DNA of 64,000 nt from Thermoanaerobaculia bacterium (GCA_947259925.1 CAMYOG010000058.1:1-64000); one strand, 5' to 3'; shown: positions 8,397-17,892, counted from the first letter of the stretch. The notes: a model not told the origin generated them from the sequence alone. Made by a program: numbers and translations.

Positions 8397-9758
8397 ATGG
8401 GCGGGATGGGATCCAGAGACGTCCGGACGCCCTTGCGGCTGCCGCGCACCGATCGCGAGCGGGCGCGGGCGACGCGCGGAACCTTCCTGCTCCACCTGCG
8501 ACCGATCAAGCTGCCGCGTCGCGCGATCCGTTGGGCGCACACCTTCGGGCTCGGGGGCTCGTCCTTCGTGCTCTGGCTCACCCTGGCCTCGACGGGGATC
8601 CTCATGCTGCTGGTGTATCAGCCCGTCCCGGACGTGGCCTACGACTCGGTGCGTACGCTCGAGGACGGCGTGCGGTTCGGAGCGCTGGTGCGCGGCGTCC
8701 ACTACTGGAGCGCCACCCTGCTGATCGCGGTGGTGCTCCTGCACACCGCCCGGGTCGTTTTGACCGGCGGTTTCCACCGCCCGCGGCGGCTGAACTGGGT
8801 GATCGGCGTCGGCCTCCTCATCGGCGTGCTCGCGTCGGCCTTCACCGGCTATCTGCTGACCTGGGATCAACGCGCCTTCTGGGCGGTGACGATCTCGACC
8901 GGCATGTTGGCCTACGTGCCGGTGGTGGGCGATGCTCTGCGGGGGGTCGTCCTGGGCGGCCCCGAGGTCGGCGCGGCGACCCTGCTGACCTTCTACACCT
9001 TCCACACCACGTTCTTGCCGACGCTGGCGATCGGGCTCATGGCCTTCCACTTCTGGCGGGTGCGCAAGGCCGGCGGCGTGATCGTGCCGCCCGGGGACGA
9101 CGACTCCGCCGGCGATGGATCGAGCGCCCGGGACAAGGTCTTCTTCTTTCCCGAGCTCCTGGTGCGCGAGATCGCGCAGGCGCTGGTCGTGCTGGCCGTC
9201 GTCTGCGTGCTGGGGGCGCTCGTCGGCGCCCAGCTCGGAGAGCGCGCCAACCCGGGGATGAGCCCCAACCCCGCCAAGGCGCCCTGGTACTTCATGGGAT
9301 TCCAGGAGCTCCTCATACACCTCCACCCGGTGTTCGCCGTGCTGGTGCTGCCGCTGGCGACGATCGCCGGCTTTGTGGCGCTGCCGTGGCTGGGCTCTGA
9401 CGACGGCCCGACGGGAACCTGGTTCCTGTCGACCGCCGCGCGGCGCGCGGCCGCGATGGCCGCGGTGGCCGCCGTCGCGCTGACGGTGGCGGGAGTCTGG
9501 ATAGACGACTGGCTCGCGGGCGCTACGGCCGCGAGTCCCGGCTGGCTGCCGCGCGGGCTGATCCCGACGGCGGGGCTCGCCGCGCTCACCACCGCACTCG
9601 TCGCGTTCGCCCGCCGCCGGTTCGTTCTCGGACGCAACGAGTCGCTGCAGACCGCGGTCGTGTTCCTCTTCGTCATCTTCGTGACCCTGACCGTGATCGG
9701 CGTCTTCTTTCGCGGCCCGGGGATGGCGCTGACCTGGCCCTGGGGGAGCGGCGGATGA
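8397..9758 (+). CDS. cytochrome b subunit of a bc-type complex (cyt b6 plus subunit IV fused)
   Basis: 453 residues. The N-terminal four-helix part carries the two heme-ligand His pairs in helices B and D ('VHYWSATLLIAVVLLHTARV' and 'FYTFHTTFLPTLAI', 'MAFHFWRV'), with 'FTGYLLTWDQRAFWAVTI' at the quinol site. The C-terminal part has the subunit-IV-like 'NPAKAPWYFMGFQELLIHLH' region. It oxidises menaquinol or ubiquinol in the inner membrane. Its stop overlaps the Rieske start (ATGA), and a multiheme cytochrome follows, so the three genes form one complex. A second ATG lies at codon 4. Confidence 0.9.
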   Translation: MGGMGSRDVRTPLRLPRTDRERARATRGTFLLHLRPIKLPRRAIRWAHTFGLGGSSFVLWLTLASTGILMLLVYQPVPDVAYDSVRTLEDGVRFGALVRGVHYWSATLLIAVVLLHTARVVLTGGFHRPRRLNWVIGVGLLIGVLASAFTGYLLTWDQRAFWAVTISTGMLAYVPVVGDALRGVVLGGPEVGAATLLTFYTFHTTFLPTLAIGLMAFHFWRVRKAGGVIVPPGDDDSAGDGSSARDKVFFFPELLVREIAQALVVLAVVCVLGALVGAQLGERANPGMSPNPAKAPWYFMGFQELLIHLHPVFAVLVLPLATIAGFVALPWLGSDDGPTGTWFLSTAARRAAAMAAVAAVALTVAGVWIDDWLAGATAASPGWLPRGLIPTAGLAALTTALVAFARRRFVLGRNESLQTAVVFLFVIFVTLTVIGVFFRGPGMALTWPWGSGG

Positions 9759-10303
9759 GCCGGAGAAAGCGCGCCCGCCGCCGACCGTCCGCCGCGCCCA
9801 CGGCGAACGCGACGACCGAGGCCGAGCCCACCGCGACACCGCGTCGCCGGCTCCTTGGCTGGATCTGGGCCGGCCTGCTCGCGGCGCTCACGGCGGAGAT
9901 CGGCTGGATCGTGGCCTCATTCCTGCGCCCGCGCGGCGTGTCGCGTTCCGACGATGCGTCGCTGGTCATCGCCGGCCCGGTCGATCGCTTCGAGCCGGGT
10001 ACCGTGACCGCCTTCCCCGGAGGCAGGTTCTACCTGGCGCGCCTGGAGGACGGCGGCTTCCTCGCCCTCGACCGCACCTGCACGCATCTCGGCTGCACGG
10101 TGCCGTGGGACGCCGAGCTGGGCCGCTTCTCCTGCCCCTGTCACGCGTCGTCCTTCGATATCGCCGGGGTCGTGCTGGCGCCACCGGCGCCCCGGCCGCT
10201 CGACTTCTACCGCGTCCGCATCGAGAACGACGTCGTCAAGGTGGACGTCTCGCGGCGCGAGCGCCGGCGGGAGCATCTGCCCTCGCAGGTGACGCGGGCG
10301 TGA
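9755..10303 (+). CDS. Rieske [2Fe-2S] subunit of the bc-type complex
   Basis: 182 residues with a basic N-terminus, one membrane anchor (~29-52, 'LLGWIWAGLLAALTAEIGWI'), and a periplasmic Rieske domain. The cluster motifs are 'CTHLGC' and 'CPCHAS', giving two Cys and two His ligands. The usual Gly after the second His is Ala here. It accepts an electron from quinol at the cytochrome b subunit and passes it on to the downstream multiheme cytochrome. Overlaps cytochrome b by four bases and the cytochrome c gene by four (GTGA), indicating translational coupling. Confidence 0.92.
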   Translation: MSRRKRARRRPSAAPTANATTEAEPTATPRRRLLGWIWAGLLAALTAEIGWIVASFLRPRGVSRSDDASLVIAGPVDRFEPGTVTAFPGGRFYLARLEDGGFLALDRTCTHLGCTVPWDAELGRFSCPCHASSFDIAGVVLAPPAPRPLDFYRVRIENDVVKVDVSRRERRREHLPSQVTRA

Positions 10304-12591
10304 GCGGCCAGCCTCGAGAGCCCGGCGGTCCCGATCCCGCCTTGCGCCGCTGGGAGGCCGTCGGCCTGGTCGCGCTGGCCGCGATCGTCGCCACGATCCC
10401 GCTCTCGCAGCTGCGCTCCGGCAACGAGGCGCCCCGCCGGCTCGCCGATCAGGAAGCCGCCTTCGTGGGCAGCGCCTCCTGCCGCGACTGCCACGTCGCC
10501 GAGTTCGAGCGCTGGACGGGCTCCGATCACGACAAGGCGATGGACGTGGCCACCGAGCAGACGGTGCTCGGCGACTTCGACGACGCGACCTTCTCGGACG
10601 GCCGCGTGAGCTCGAGGTTCTATCGCCGCGACGGTAGGTTCCTCGTCCACACCGAGGGGCCCGACGGCGAGATGGCCGAGTTCGAGGTGACCCACGTCTT
10701 CGGTCACGATCCGCTGCAGCAGTATCTGGTGCCGTTTCCCGGCGGCCGTCTCCAGGCCCTCAACCTGACCTGGGACGCTTCCGAGCAGCGCTGGTACCGC
10801 CAGTATCCCGACCAGGACATCCCGGCGGGCGACTGGCTGCACTGGACTCGCGGCGGGCAGAACTGGAACGGCATGTGCGCCGAGTGCCATTCGACCAACC
10901 TCCAGAAGGGCTACGACCCGGGGAGCGACTCGTACCAGACGACCTGGTCGGACATCGACGTCGGCTGCGAAGCCTGCCACGGCCCAGGCTCGCGCCACGT
11001 CGCCTGGGCGCGCATCCAGCCGATGGCCCGGCCCGACATCGCGGAGTACGGCCTGGCGGTGACGACCTCGAGGATCTCGCCGGCCGGAGTGGTCGAGCTG
11101 TGCGCGCCGTGCCACTCGCGCCGGGCGGAGCTCGGCGATTACGATCACACCGGCGCCGAGCTCCTCGATCACATGCTCCCGAGCCTGCTCCGGGAGGGCC
11201 TCTACCACTCCGACGGCCAGATCCTCGACGAGGTGTACGTCTACGGCTCGTTCCTGCAGAGCAAGATGTACGCGCGCGAGGTCTCGTGCCCGGACTGCCA
11301 CGACAGTCACAGCCTCGCGCTCCACCGCGAGGGCAACGAGCTCTGCCTGCAGTGTCACCAGCCCGAGGTGTACGACACGCGCGACCACCACTTCCATCAG
11401 AAGATCCACGAGGGCAAGGAGTCGGAAGGCGCGAAGTGCGTACGCTGCCACATGGTCGAGCGGCCCTACATGGTCATCGACTGGCGCGCCGACCACAGCT
11501 TTCGACTCCCGCGGCCGGATCTGTCGGCCGAGGTCGGCACGCCGAACGCGTGCACGCAATCCGGCTGCCACGACGACAAGCCGCTCGAGTGGTCGATCGA
11601 CGCCTACAGCAAATGGTACGGGGAGGCGCGCAAACCCCACTTCGGAACGACCTTCGCGGCTGCCGGCAACGGCGATCCGGCCGCGCGGCCGGAGCTGACC
11701 CGGATCGCGGAGAGCGAACTCGCTCCGGCGATCGTGCGCGCTACGGCGATCGAGCTCCTCGCGCGCTCACCGGCTGCGGCCGAGGGCGCAGCGGTGCGCG
11801 CCGCGATCGCCGCGCCCGAGCCGCTTCTGCGTCGAACCGCCGCGGCCCATCTCGAGCTCGCCTCGCCCGCGGACGTCGAGCGGCTGGCGCCGCTCTTGTC
11901 CGATCCGGTCAAGGCGGTGCGCATGGTGGCGGTCGCGCGCCTGGCCGCGGTGCCGCGCGATCTGTTGAAGCCCTACCAGAAGGAAGCCTTCGACGCCGCC
12001 CTCGTCGAATACCGCGATGCGATGGCCTACACGCTCGACTTCGCGAGCTCGGCCTACAACCTCGGCAACCTCGAGGTCGGGCTCGGCAACCCGGAGGTGG
12101 CGGAGCGCTACTACCGCCAGGCGATCGCCATCGACGATCTGTTCACGCCGGCGAAGGCCAACCTGGCGGTGGTGCTCAGCGGCCGGGGCCGCAACGGCGA
12201 AGCGGAAGAGCTTCTCCGCGAGATCCTGAGGGACTACCCCGAGAACTCCGAGGCCATGGTCTCGCTGGGATTGCTGCGCATCGAGATGGGCGATCCCGAC
12301 GAGGGCGCCGAGTGGCTCGCCCGCGCCGCCGTCGCGCGACCCGAGGACGCGCGGGTGCACCGCAATCTCGGCCTGCTCCTGCAGCAGCAGGGGCGGCCCG
12401 ACGAGGCGGAGGCGGCGCTGCGCCGGGCGTACGAGCTCGCTCCCGGGGACCTCGACATCCTCCACGTCTGGGCCGATCACCTGCTGCGGAAGGGCCGGCG
12501 CGAGGAGGGATCGCGGATCGTCGAGCGGCTGATCGAGCTCTACCCCGATCAGCCGATCGGCCGCGAGATGAAGCAGGCGTTCGGACTGTGA
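10300..12591 (+). CDS. multiheme cytochrome c with C-terminal TPR domain
   Basis: The start is GTG at 10300, overlapping the Rieske stop; the ORF-track start at 10105 lies inside the Rieske gene. 763 residues: one N-terminal membrane anchor (~22-40), then seven canonical heme sites CxxCH (CRDCH, CAECH, CEACH, CAPCH, CPDCH, CLQCH, CVRCH) in a cytochrome c554-like arrangement, plus CTQSGCH with four residues between the cysteines as a possible eighth. HEAT-like repeats follow (~460-560), then three to four TPRs to the end. It replaces cytochrome c1 as electron acceptor of the bc complex and probably hands electrons to a periplasmic or outer-membrane partner bound by the TPRs. Confidence 0.88.
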   Translation: MSGQPREPGGPDPALRRWEAVGLVALAAIVATIPLSQLRSGNEAPRRLADQEAAFVGSASCRDCHVAEFERWTGSDHDKAMDVATEQTVLGDFDDATFSDGRVSSRFYRRDGRFLVHTEGPDGEMAEFEVTHVFGHDPLQQYLVPFPGGRLQALNLTWDASEQRWYRQYPDQDIPAGDWLHWTRGGQNWNGMCAECHSTNLQKGYDPGSDSYQTTWSDIDVGCEACHGPGSRHVAWARIQPMARPDIAEYGLAVTTSRISPAGVVELCAPCHSRRAELGDYDHTGAELLDHMLPSLLREGLYHSDGQILDEVYVYGSFLQSKMYAREVSCPDCHDSHSLALHREGNELCLQCHQPEVYDTRDHHFHQKIHEGKESEGAKCVRCHMVERPYMVIDWRADHSFRLPRPDLSAEVGTPNACTQSGCHDDKPLEWSIDAYSKWYGEARKPHFGTTFAAAGNGDPAARPELTRIAESELAPAIVRATAIELLARSPAAAEGAAVRAAIAAPEPLLRRTAAAHLELASPADVERLAPLLSDPVKAVRMVAVARLAAVPRDLLKPYQKEAFDAALVEYRDAMAYTLDFASSAYNLGNLEVGLGNPEVAERYYRQAIAIDDLFTPAKANLAVVLSGRGRNGEAEELLREILRDYPENSEAMVSLGLLRIEMGDPDEGAEWLARAAVARPEDARVHRNLGLLLQQQGRPDEAEAALRRAYELAPGDLDILHVWADHLLRKGRREEGSRIVERLIELYPDQPIGREMKQAFGL

Positions 12592-12613
12592 GACCACCTC
12601 GGGGGATCAGGTC

Positions 12614-13648
12614 GTGACCGGCTCGGCGACCGCGCTGGCGCGTCTCACCGCCTTCGTCGCGCGCGAGAGCGAGCGGCTCGGTGCCGATCGCGCCGAGCTC
12701 CTGCGGCGCGCGGGTCTCTCCGAAGAGGCCCTGCGGGATCCCGACCGGCGCCTCCAGGTGCGCCTGGACCTGCGGCTCTGGCTGGCGATGCTGGAGCTGC
12801 TGCCGGACCCGAAGCTGGGACTGCGGCTGGCCGAGCGCCTGGAGGCGCGCGACCTCGGACTCGTCGGCTACCTGATGCGCAACAGCCCGACCGTGAGGGA
12901 GGCGCTCGAGCGGCTCACCCGCTTCAGCCGCATTCTCGACGAGACGTATCCTCCGGAGCTGCGAGTCCGCGGCGGCGAGGCCGTGTACTCGTCCGACTCG
13001 GTCGCGTATCCGATCGCGCGCCTCGAGCCGGTCGCCGACTGGGAGCTCGCGGCCGTGGTGACGCTGGTCCGCCGGCTGGCCGGACGGCCGGTGGACCCGA
13101 AGGAGGTCCGGTTTCCCTACCCACGTCCGGCGGACGTGACCGCCCACCGCGCTCTGTTTCGAGCCTCCCTCGTCTTCGACCAGGCCCGACTCGAGATCGT
13201 GTTCCACCGGGCCGATCTGGAGCTTTCGGTCGTCGGTGCCGACCAGGAGCTCGGTCGCTATCTGGAGCGCCATGCCGAGACCGTGGTGGCGGCGCTCGTA
13301 CCCGAGGGAACGGTGGCCCAGAAGGTCGAGCGCGCCCTGTGGACGGGCATGAAGGAAGGCCGGATCTCGCTGACCGAGGTCGCGAAGCAGCTGGCGATGA
13401 GCGGGCGCAGCCTGCAGCGCCGCCTCGAGAGCGAGGGCACGACCTTCGCCAGTGAGCGCGACGCGTTCCGTCGCGAGATGGCGATGTCACTGCTGCGGGA
13501 GCGCGATCTGGCGATCTGGGAGGTGGCCTTCCTGCTCGGCTACTCCGAGCCCAGCACCTTCTACCGTGCCTTCCGACGCTGGACCGGCTCGTCGCCGCGC
13601 CGGTTCCGGGCGGCGTTCGATCGTCGCTCGGACAGCCCCGGTGCTTGA
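12614..13648 (+). CDS. AraC-family transcriptional regulator
   Basis: 344 residues starting at GTG, 22 bases after the cytochrome gene. The N-terminal two thirds resembles the arabinose-binding-type sensor domain of the OruR/ArgR-like AraC subgroup ('GLVGYLMRNSPTVREALERL', 'PVDPKEVRFPYPRPAD'). The C-terminus has the two AraC helix-turn-helices ('ISLTEVAKQLAMSGRSLQRR' and 'LAIWEVAFLLGYSEPSTFYR', then 'AFRRWTGSSPRRFR'). It probably senses a small hydrophobic or amino-acid-like molecule. Its position at the end of the bc operon suggests co-expression, but its targets are unknown. The 3' end is overlapped by a possible antisense ORF. Confidence 0.88.
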   Translation: MTGSATALARLTAFVARESERLGADRAELLRRAGLSEEALRDPDRRLQVRLDLRLWLAMLELLPDPKLGLRLAERLEARDLGLVGYLMRNSPTVREALERLTRFSRILDETYPPELRVRGGEAVYSSDSVAYPIARLEPVADWELAAVVTLVRRLAGRPVDPKEVRFPYPRPADVTAHRALFRASLVFDQARLEIVFHRADLELSVVGADQELGRYLERHAETVVAALVPEGTVAQKVERALWTGMKEGRISLTEVAKQLAMSGRSLQRRLESEGTTFASERDAFRREMAMSLLRERDLAIWEVAFLLGYSEPSTFYRAFRRWTGSSPRRFRAAFDRRSDSPGA

Positions 13649-14014
13649 TCCCGGACCGGAGAGAGCCTTGGCGGTCATCTGCCAGGGCACGCCGAAGGCC
13701 GGCGCGAGCTCCAGGAGGACGGAGAGGATCTCGCCGTAGCAGCGCAGCGCGATCCCCGGATCGCTCGGCCAGAGGCCCTGCCGCCGGAGGATGTAGACGG
13801 AGGTCTCCAGCAGATAGGGCTCGGACGCGACCTGCCGGGCCGCCGACGACAGGCCGGAGCGCTCGGTTCCGGCGCCGATGCGCAGTTCGGTGAGTGGAGC
13901 GAGGATGTCGCTCGCCGCCGTCCCCGGCGCCGTGTGCCGGCGGGTCGCGAACTCGCTCACGAGCCAGCGCGAAAGGTCTCGGGCGTATCTGATGCGGCAG
14001 TCGAGCCCGCTCAT
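13487..14014 (-). CDS. hypothetical protein, convergent with AraC gene
   Basis: 175 codons, of which the first ~120 lie outside any other gene and look protein-like ('LLETSVYILRRQGLWP', 'YGEILSVLLELAPAFGVPWQ'). The last ~54 are antisense to the AraC coding region and low in complexity, which suggests a lost stop codon or an overpredicted end. No family recognised, no signal peptide, and no clear Shine-Dalgarno before the ATG. Confidence 0.4.
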   Translation of the reverse strand: MSGLDCRIRYARDLSRWLVSEFATRRHTAPGTAASDILAPLTELRIGAGTERSGLSSAARQVASEPYLLETSVYILRRQGLWPSDPGIALRCYGEILSVLLELAPAFGVPWQMTAKALSGPGSSTGAVRATIERRPEPARRRAGPASEGTVEGAGLGVAEQEGHLPDRQIALPQQ

Positions 14015-14190
14015 TCGGTGTCCGGGAACCGCGGGGTCGCCGGCTGTCCGACGCTGCGGTTCAATCGCAGACTAGCGACGCCGCCGGCCGCGGTCATTGA
14101 CCGCGCGCGACAAAGCGTGGCGGGCCGTGCCTGGCCCAGGCGTAGGAGAGGGTCTCGCGCCCTCCCTATCGGATTCTTCGGCTCCAGTCG

Positions 14191-15684
14191 TCAGAACCGG
14201 AACGTGGCGACGGCCTGGATCTGCTGAGCCCGCCCGCGCGCCCGGTCCTTGTTTCTCCTCTCGCCCCAGAGGTACTCGAGCCCGAGGTCGATCGAGGAGA
14301 TCGGCGACCAGATCACGTTGAAGCTCGCCCGCAGCGTGCGGTCGTAGGAATCGGGCGGCTGGAAGTCCAGGTTTGTTACGTTCACGACCCCGTAGACGAA
14401 CGTCGAGCGCAGGTTGTGGAGCCAGCTCCCGACCAGGCGGCTCTTCCAGAAATGCTGGAACGAGACATAGCCACCGAATGCCGGCAGCGCTCGGAGGCGA
14501 CCCTGGGGGTCGAACACGGCATCCTGGCCGCCGACCGAGTCGAGATCGTTCAGGTACCGGCCGAGGCCGTCGCCGTAGCTCACCTGGAACCTGAAACTGT
14601 CTCGTTGGTTCCAGGGCATGAGGACGGAGCCGCTCGTGGTCATTCCCCAGGCCGAGGCCCGGACGCGCTTGCCACCGCCCTCCGGTTCGCCCACCAGATC
14701 CCGGATCAGGATGCCGCCCCGCATGTGTCCCCAGGGGTAGTCTCGGCCGGCGCGGGCGATGAAGTCGGGCACCAGGCTCACCCCCTGCCCGCCAGTGATC
14801 TCGGGTGCGGGGTCCTCGAGGCTGATCGCCAGCCGCCGACCGCTCTCGGTGACCCGGCTCCAGCGCAGCCCGGCCTGCCGAAAGTTGATCTGGGCGTTCA
14901 GACCTTCGAAGTCCAGATACTCGGGAACCGCCTGACGGTCCACCAGGTTCGACCAGGTCTGCCCGATGAGGAACTCTCTGAACTGCCCGTAGGCGTGGCG
15001 CAGGCGGTAGTTGTCGGTGCCTCCGTCCCCGGCGAAATCGCCTTCGAGGAAGGCGCGGAACTGCCCGACGCTCGAATCCATGCGCATGTCGAGGCTGAGA
15101 CGCGAGCGCTTGGCCGAGAACGTCGACCTTCGAGCCTCTTCCGCGGTCTCGGTGCCTTCTACCGGAATCGAGCCGACGACGAATCGATCGTCGCTGCCGA
15201 TCGGATCGGTGTTATAGACGTAGCCGAGCCTGACGAAGCCGCCGAGCTGTCCGGCGAGATTGGTGCCCGGAATCCGGATCGAGCCCGGGAACTCGCCCGC
15301 TCGCAGAACGTCCTCGGGAGCGTCGGGCGGGCTGTCGAGCTCCTCTTCGACCCGGGCCAGCCGTTCGCGAACGGCGATGTCCTCCTCGCTGGGCGCGAGC
15401 TGTCCCTGTTGCGCCGCCAGCTCGTCGAGGCGGGCCTGCATTCCCCGCAGGAGCTGGTGCTGCTCCTCGAGCTGTTGGGCCTGAATCTCGATCTGCTCGC
15501 GCTGCTGACGGATCGCCTCGCTCTGGGTCTCGATCAGGCTCTGCTGACGGTCGAGGATCTGTTGCACCTCCGCGAGCTCCGGCGTGGCGGGCTGGCCCAT
15601 GGCGGCGGAGGCCGTCAGGGCGATGGCGAGAGCCAGTGCGAGCCCCGGGAGGGTCGAGAACCTCATGTGCTTGCTCATCTGCAT
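14191..15684 (-). CDS. DcaP-like trimeric outer-membrane porin with N-terminal coiled coil
   Basis: 497 residues: a signal peptide ending 'ASAAMGQ', then a Gln/Glu-rich coiled coil (~35-115, 'QQSLIETQSEAIRQQREQIE'), then a barrel beginning 'GSIRIPGTNLAGQLGGFVRL' and ending in aromatic Phe ('IQAVATFRF'). The coiled coil plus the 'IPGT' strand entry and 'RRSTFSAKRSRLSLDMRM' are typical of DcaP porins. It would allow passive diffusion of small, possibly aromatic or dicarboxylic, solutes. The ATG has 'AGGAGA' eight bases upstream. Confidence 0.8.
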   Translation of the reverse strand: MQMSKHMRFSTLPGLALALAIALTASAAMGQPATPELAEVQQILDRQQSLIETQSEAIRQQREQIEIQAQQLEEQHQLLRGMQARLDELAAQQGQLAPSEEDIAVRERLARVEEELDSPPDAPEDVLRAGEFPGSIRIPGTNLAGQLGGFVRLGYVYNTDPIGSDDRFVVGSIPVEGTETAEEARRSTFSAKRSRLSLDMRMDSSVGQFRAFLEGDFAGDGGTDNYRLRHAYGQFREFLIGQTWSNLVDRQAVPEYLDFEGLNAQINFRQAGLRWSRVTESGRRLAISLEDPAPEITGGQGVSLVPDFIARAGRDYPWGHMRGGILIRDLVGEPEGGGKRVRASAWGMTTSGSVLMPWNQRDSFRFQVSYGDGLGRYLNDLDSVGGQDAVFDPQGRLRALPAFGGYVSFQHFWKSRLVGSWLHNLRSTFVYGVVNVTNLDFQPPDSYDRTLRASFNVIWSPISSIDLGLEYLWGERRNKDRARGRAQQIQAVATFRF

Positions 15685-15753
15685 GGCGTTGTCTCCTGAT
15701 AACCGCAGTTGGCGGCCGCGTCGAGAACCGGCCGCACGCGCCTGCGCAGGGGC

Positions 15754-16893
15754 TTAGCGCCAGGCGCTACCGAGCACGATGTAGTAGGCCCATTCCTCCG
15801 GCCCCCGCGCAACGTCGATGCCCCCCCAGAAGCCGACCGCCCGGGCCAGCAGGTAACGGAAGCCGGCGCCGCCGGCGTAGATGTCGGAGAAGTTGGCCTG
15901 GGTGTCGGTGCCTTTGGTTGCACCCGCGCCGCCGAACGCGAGAACCGACCAGCGGGGATGGACGACCCAGCGCGTCTGGAGCTCCAGGGACGCGGCGCTG
16001 TCGCCCTGGTAGCGAAGGGCGGGAACGCCCCGCAGGCGGACAAAGGGCAGGCCGTAGAACGGCGCGTCGCCGTCGGTGGCCTGCGCGAACAGCCGCGCAC
16101 CGAAGAAGACCCGGTCACGGCTCAGCGGGTGAAAGGCCTTGAGGTCGAGGTCGAGCTGGTCGTAGTCGAAGTCACCACCCAGGGACTGGCGATGGAAGGT
16201 CGACTTGAGGAGCATCTCGAAGCCCTCGAGCGGCGTGAAGAGATTGTCCCGGCTGTCATAGTAGGCGATGGCCGCCAGGCCGGCGTTGGTCGAGTCGAGA
16301 GCCGCCGGGTCCACTCCCGGCACCTCCGAATCGATCTCGAAGACCGCCTCGGCGTTGAGATAGATGTAGGAGCCACCGAGAAACCAGCGGCTCGAGCCGA
16401 GGCGAAACCTGAGATCCTGGTACAAGACACCACCGGTGATCTCGAAATCGAAGGGATCGTCGTCGACATAGAAGCTCAGGTTGAGCTCGGTCGCCGCCGC
16501 GGCTCCCAGGTAGCGCACGCGGTCCCTCCGCCAGGAGCCGAAGTGCCCGGCGCCGAGCACCCAGCTGCCGTTCGACGTCACCAGCCCGAAGGCGGCCGTG
16601 GCGCTCGGAGGCAGCCGCTCATCGGCCGGCAGCAGCTCGCCGTTCTCGTCGGTCAGTTTGTTCTTGCCGTGAAACCAGACCGGCGCCAGCCCCAGTCCGA
16701 CGCCGATGGAGGGCTCGGTGACGATCAGAGGGGTCGGCACGAAGCCGCTCTCGCTCAGGACGGAATCGCTGATGTCGAAGTAGTTGTCCTCGGGATCTCT
16801 ATAGCCCCCGGTCGCGGGGGCCGTCGCGGCGAGCAGCGCGCAGAGCGCGATCGCGGTGAGCAAGCGTGATGACGCTTTTTCTGGATCCTTCAA
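15754..16893 (-). CDS. BamA/TamA-type outer-membrane barrel (surface-antigen family)
   Basis: 379 residues with a signal peptide (~1-30) and no obvious POTRA domains. The C-terminal barrel has the Omp85-like pattern 'YYDSRDNLFTPLEGFEMLLK', 'VFFGARLFAQATDGDAPFYG' and 'LPFVRLRGVPALRYQGDSAA', the last resembling the 'RGY/RGF' loop-6 region (here RGV). It may be a lipid- or protein-translocating barrel or an uncharacterised relative. It lies 69 bases downstream, in transcription order upstream, of the DcaP-like porin gene on the same strand. Confidence 0.75.
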   Translation of the reverse strand: MKDPEKASSRLLTAIALCALLAATAPATGGYRDPEDNYFDISDSVLSESGFVPTPLIVTEPSIGVGLGLAPVWFHGKNKLTDENGELLPADERLPPSATAAFGLVTSNGSWVLGAGHFGSWRRDRVRYLGAAAATELNLSFYVDDDPFDFEITGGVLYQDLRFRLGSSRWFLGGSYIYLNAEAVFEIDSEVPGVDPAALDSTNAGLAAIAYYDSRDNLFTPLEGFEMLLKSTFHRQSLGGDFDYDQLDLDLKAFHPLSRDRVFFGARLFAQATDGDAPFYGLPFVRLRGVPALRYQGDSAASLELQTRWVVHPRWSVLAFGGAGATKGTDTQANFSDIYAGGAGFRYLLARAVGFWGGIDVARGPEEWAYYIVLGSAWR

Positions 16894-16929
16894 CGGCTCG
16901 GGCTCGTTCTACGCATGGCTCCCATCGCC

Positions 16930-17832
16930 TCAGGATATCCACTTTTCGTCGGCGACGAACAGGACGTCCACGACCCACGAGGGCTGGAGGGCGGCCAGCT
17001 CCTCGGTAACGCTCTGCCGAACCTCGTCGAGCTCCTCGATACCCTCTAGCGCGGTGCCGGCCTCGACCAGGACGTAGACCAGCGCCGCCCTCTGGCGGCC
17101 CACCTTCATCATCCGGATGACCGTACGGCGCACCGGCAGCTCGCCCATGACCGCCTCGACGCGCTCGCGCACCGCGTCCTGGGCCGCTTCCGGCGGCGCC
17201 CCGAGCAGCAGCTCGCCTACGTTCCGCCCGACGACCCTCAGCGGGACGGGGGCGGCGAGCAGCACCAGCAGGATCACCAGCGAGGGGTCGACGAAGGGCA
17301 GAAACGGCTCGAACCGGGTGCCGGTGGCGAGATAGGAGGCGCCGAAGGCCAGCGCCACCGCCAGGCTCAGAAAGCCGTCGATCCTCCAGCTCCCGGCCTC
17401 GACCTCGAGCAGCGGCGACTCGGTCCTGCGGGCGCCGCGCTGCTGGAGGGCGGCCACGGCGAAGCAGCCGGCGGTGGCGATCACCGCGTACACCACGCCC
17501 CACCCCATCTCCATCGGCCGGCCGCCGTCGAGCAGGCTGAGAACGGCGGTCACCAGCGCGAAGCCGCACACCAGCATGCTCAGCAGCCCCTTGACCGTGT
17601 TGAGCAGCGGCTCGAAGCTCGCGTACCCGAATTGAAAGCGCTCGTCCGCGGGCTCCCGGACCAGCGCGGCGACGCGCAGAGTCAGGACGCCCATGACGAG
17701 GTTGATCAGCGAGAAGAACCCGTCGAAGAGGATGGCGCCGGAGCCGGTAAAGACGGAGAACGAGAGACCGAGCAGCGCGAAGAAGAAGCTACCGAAGATC
17801 GAGAGCCGAAGTGAGTCCCGCTCGCTGTCCAT
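16930..17832 (-). CDS. cation diffusion facilitator (CDF) family transporter with altered site residues
   Basis: 300 residues, six predicted helices and a ~90-residue cytoplasmic C-terminal domain ('VRERVEAVMGELPVRRTVIR', 'VYVLVEAG'). Helix 2 has 'GAILFDGFFSLINLVMGV', where the second metal-site Asp of the common 'DxxxD' is Asn. Helix 5 has 'SWRIDGFLSLAVALAF', where the usual His of 'HxxxD' is Trp. So the fold is CDF, but Zn2+ specificity cannot be assumed. It would export a divalent cation from the cytoplasm using the proton gradient. Lies 36 bases upstream of the BamA-like gene in transcription order. Confidence 0.82.
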   Translation of the reverse strand: MDSERDSLRLSIFGSFFFALLGLSFSVFTGSGAILFDGFFSLINLVMGVLTLRVAALVREPADERFQFGYASFEPLLNTVKGLLSMLVCGFALVTAVLSLLDGGRPMEMGWGVVYAVIATAGCFAVAALQQRGARRTESPLLEVEAGSWRIDGFLSLAVALAFGASYLATGTRFEPFLPFVDPSLVILLVLLAAPVPLRVVGRNVGELLLGAPPEAAQDAVRERVEAVMGELPVRRTVIRMMKVGRQRAALVYVLVEAGTALEGIEELDEVRQSVTEELAALQPSWVVDVLFVADEKWIS

Positions 17833-17892
17833 CGATCGCCCCTTCGCTAGTTGCCGTACGCGTCGGACGAGTGCCGACTCTACAGCCTCGCG

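Noticed and set aside
8382-9839. Minus-strand ORF (485 aa) opposite cytochrome b
   Set aside because: Low-complexity Arg/Gly/His-rich translation, no motif; the plus strand encodes clear heme-binding helices.
10207-11640. Minus-strand ORF (477 aa) opposite the multiheme cytochrome
   Set aside because: Antisense of a gene with seven heme motifs; no independent support.
14416-16869. Plus-strand ORFs (14416-15699 and 15709-16869) opposite the DcaP-like and BamA-like genes
   Set aside because: No signal or domain; both are reverse-strand readings of well-supported outer-membrane genes.
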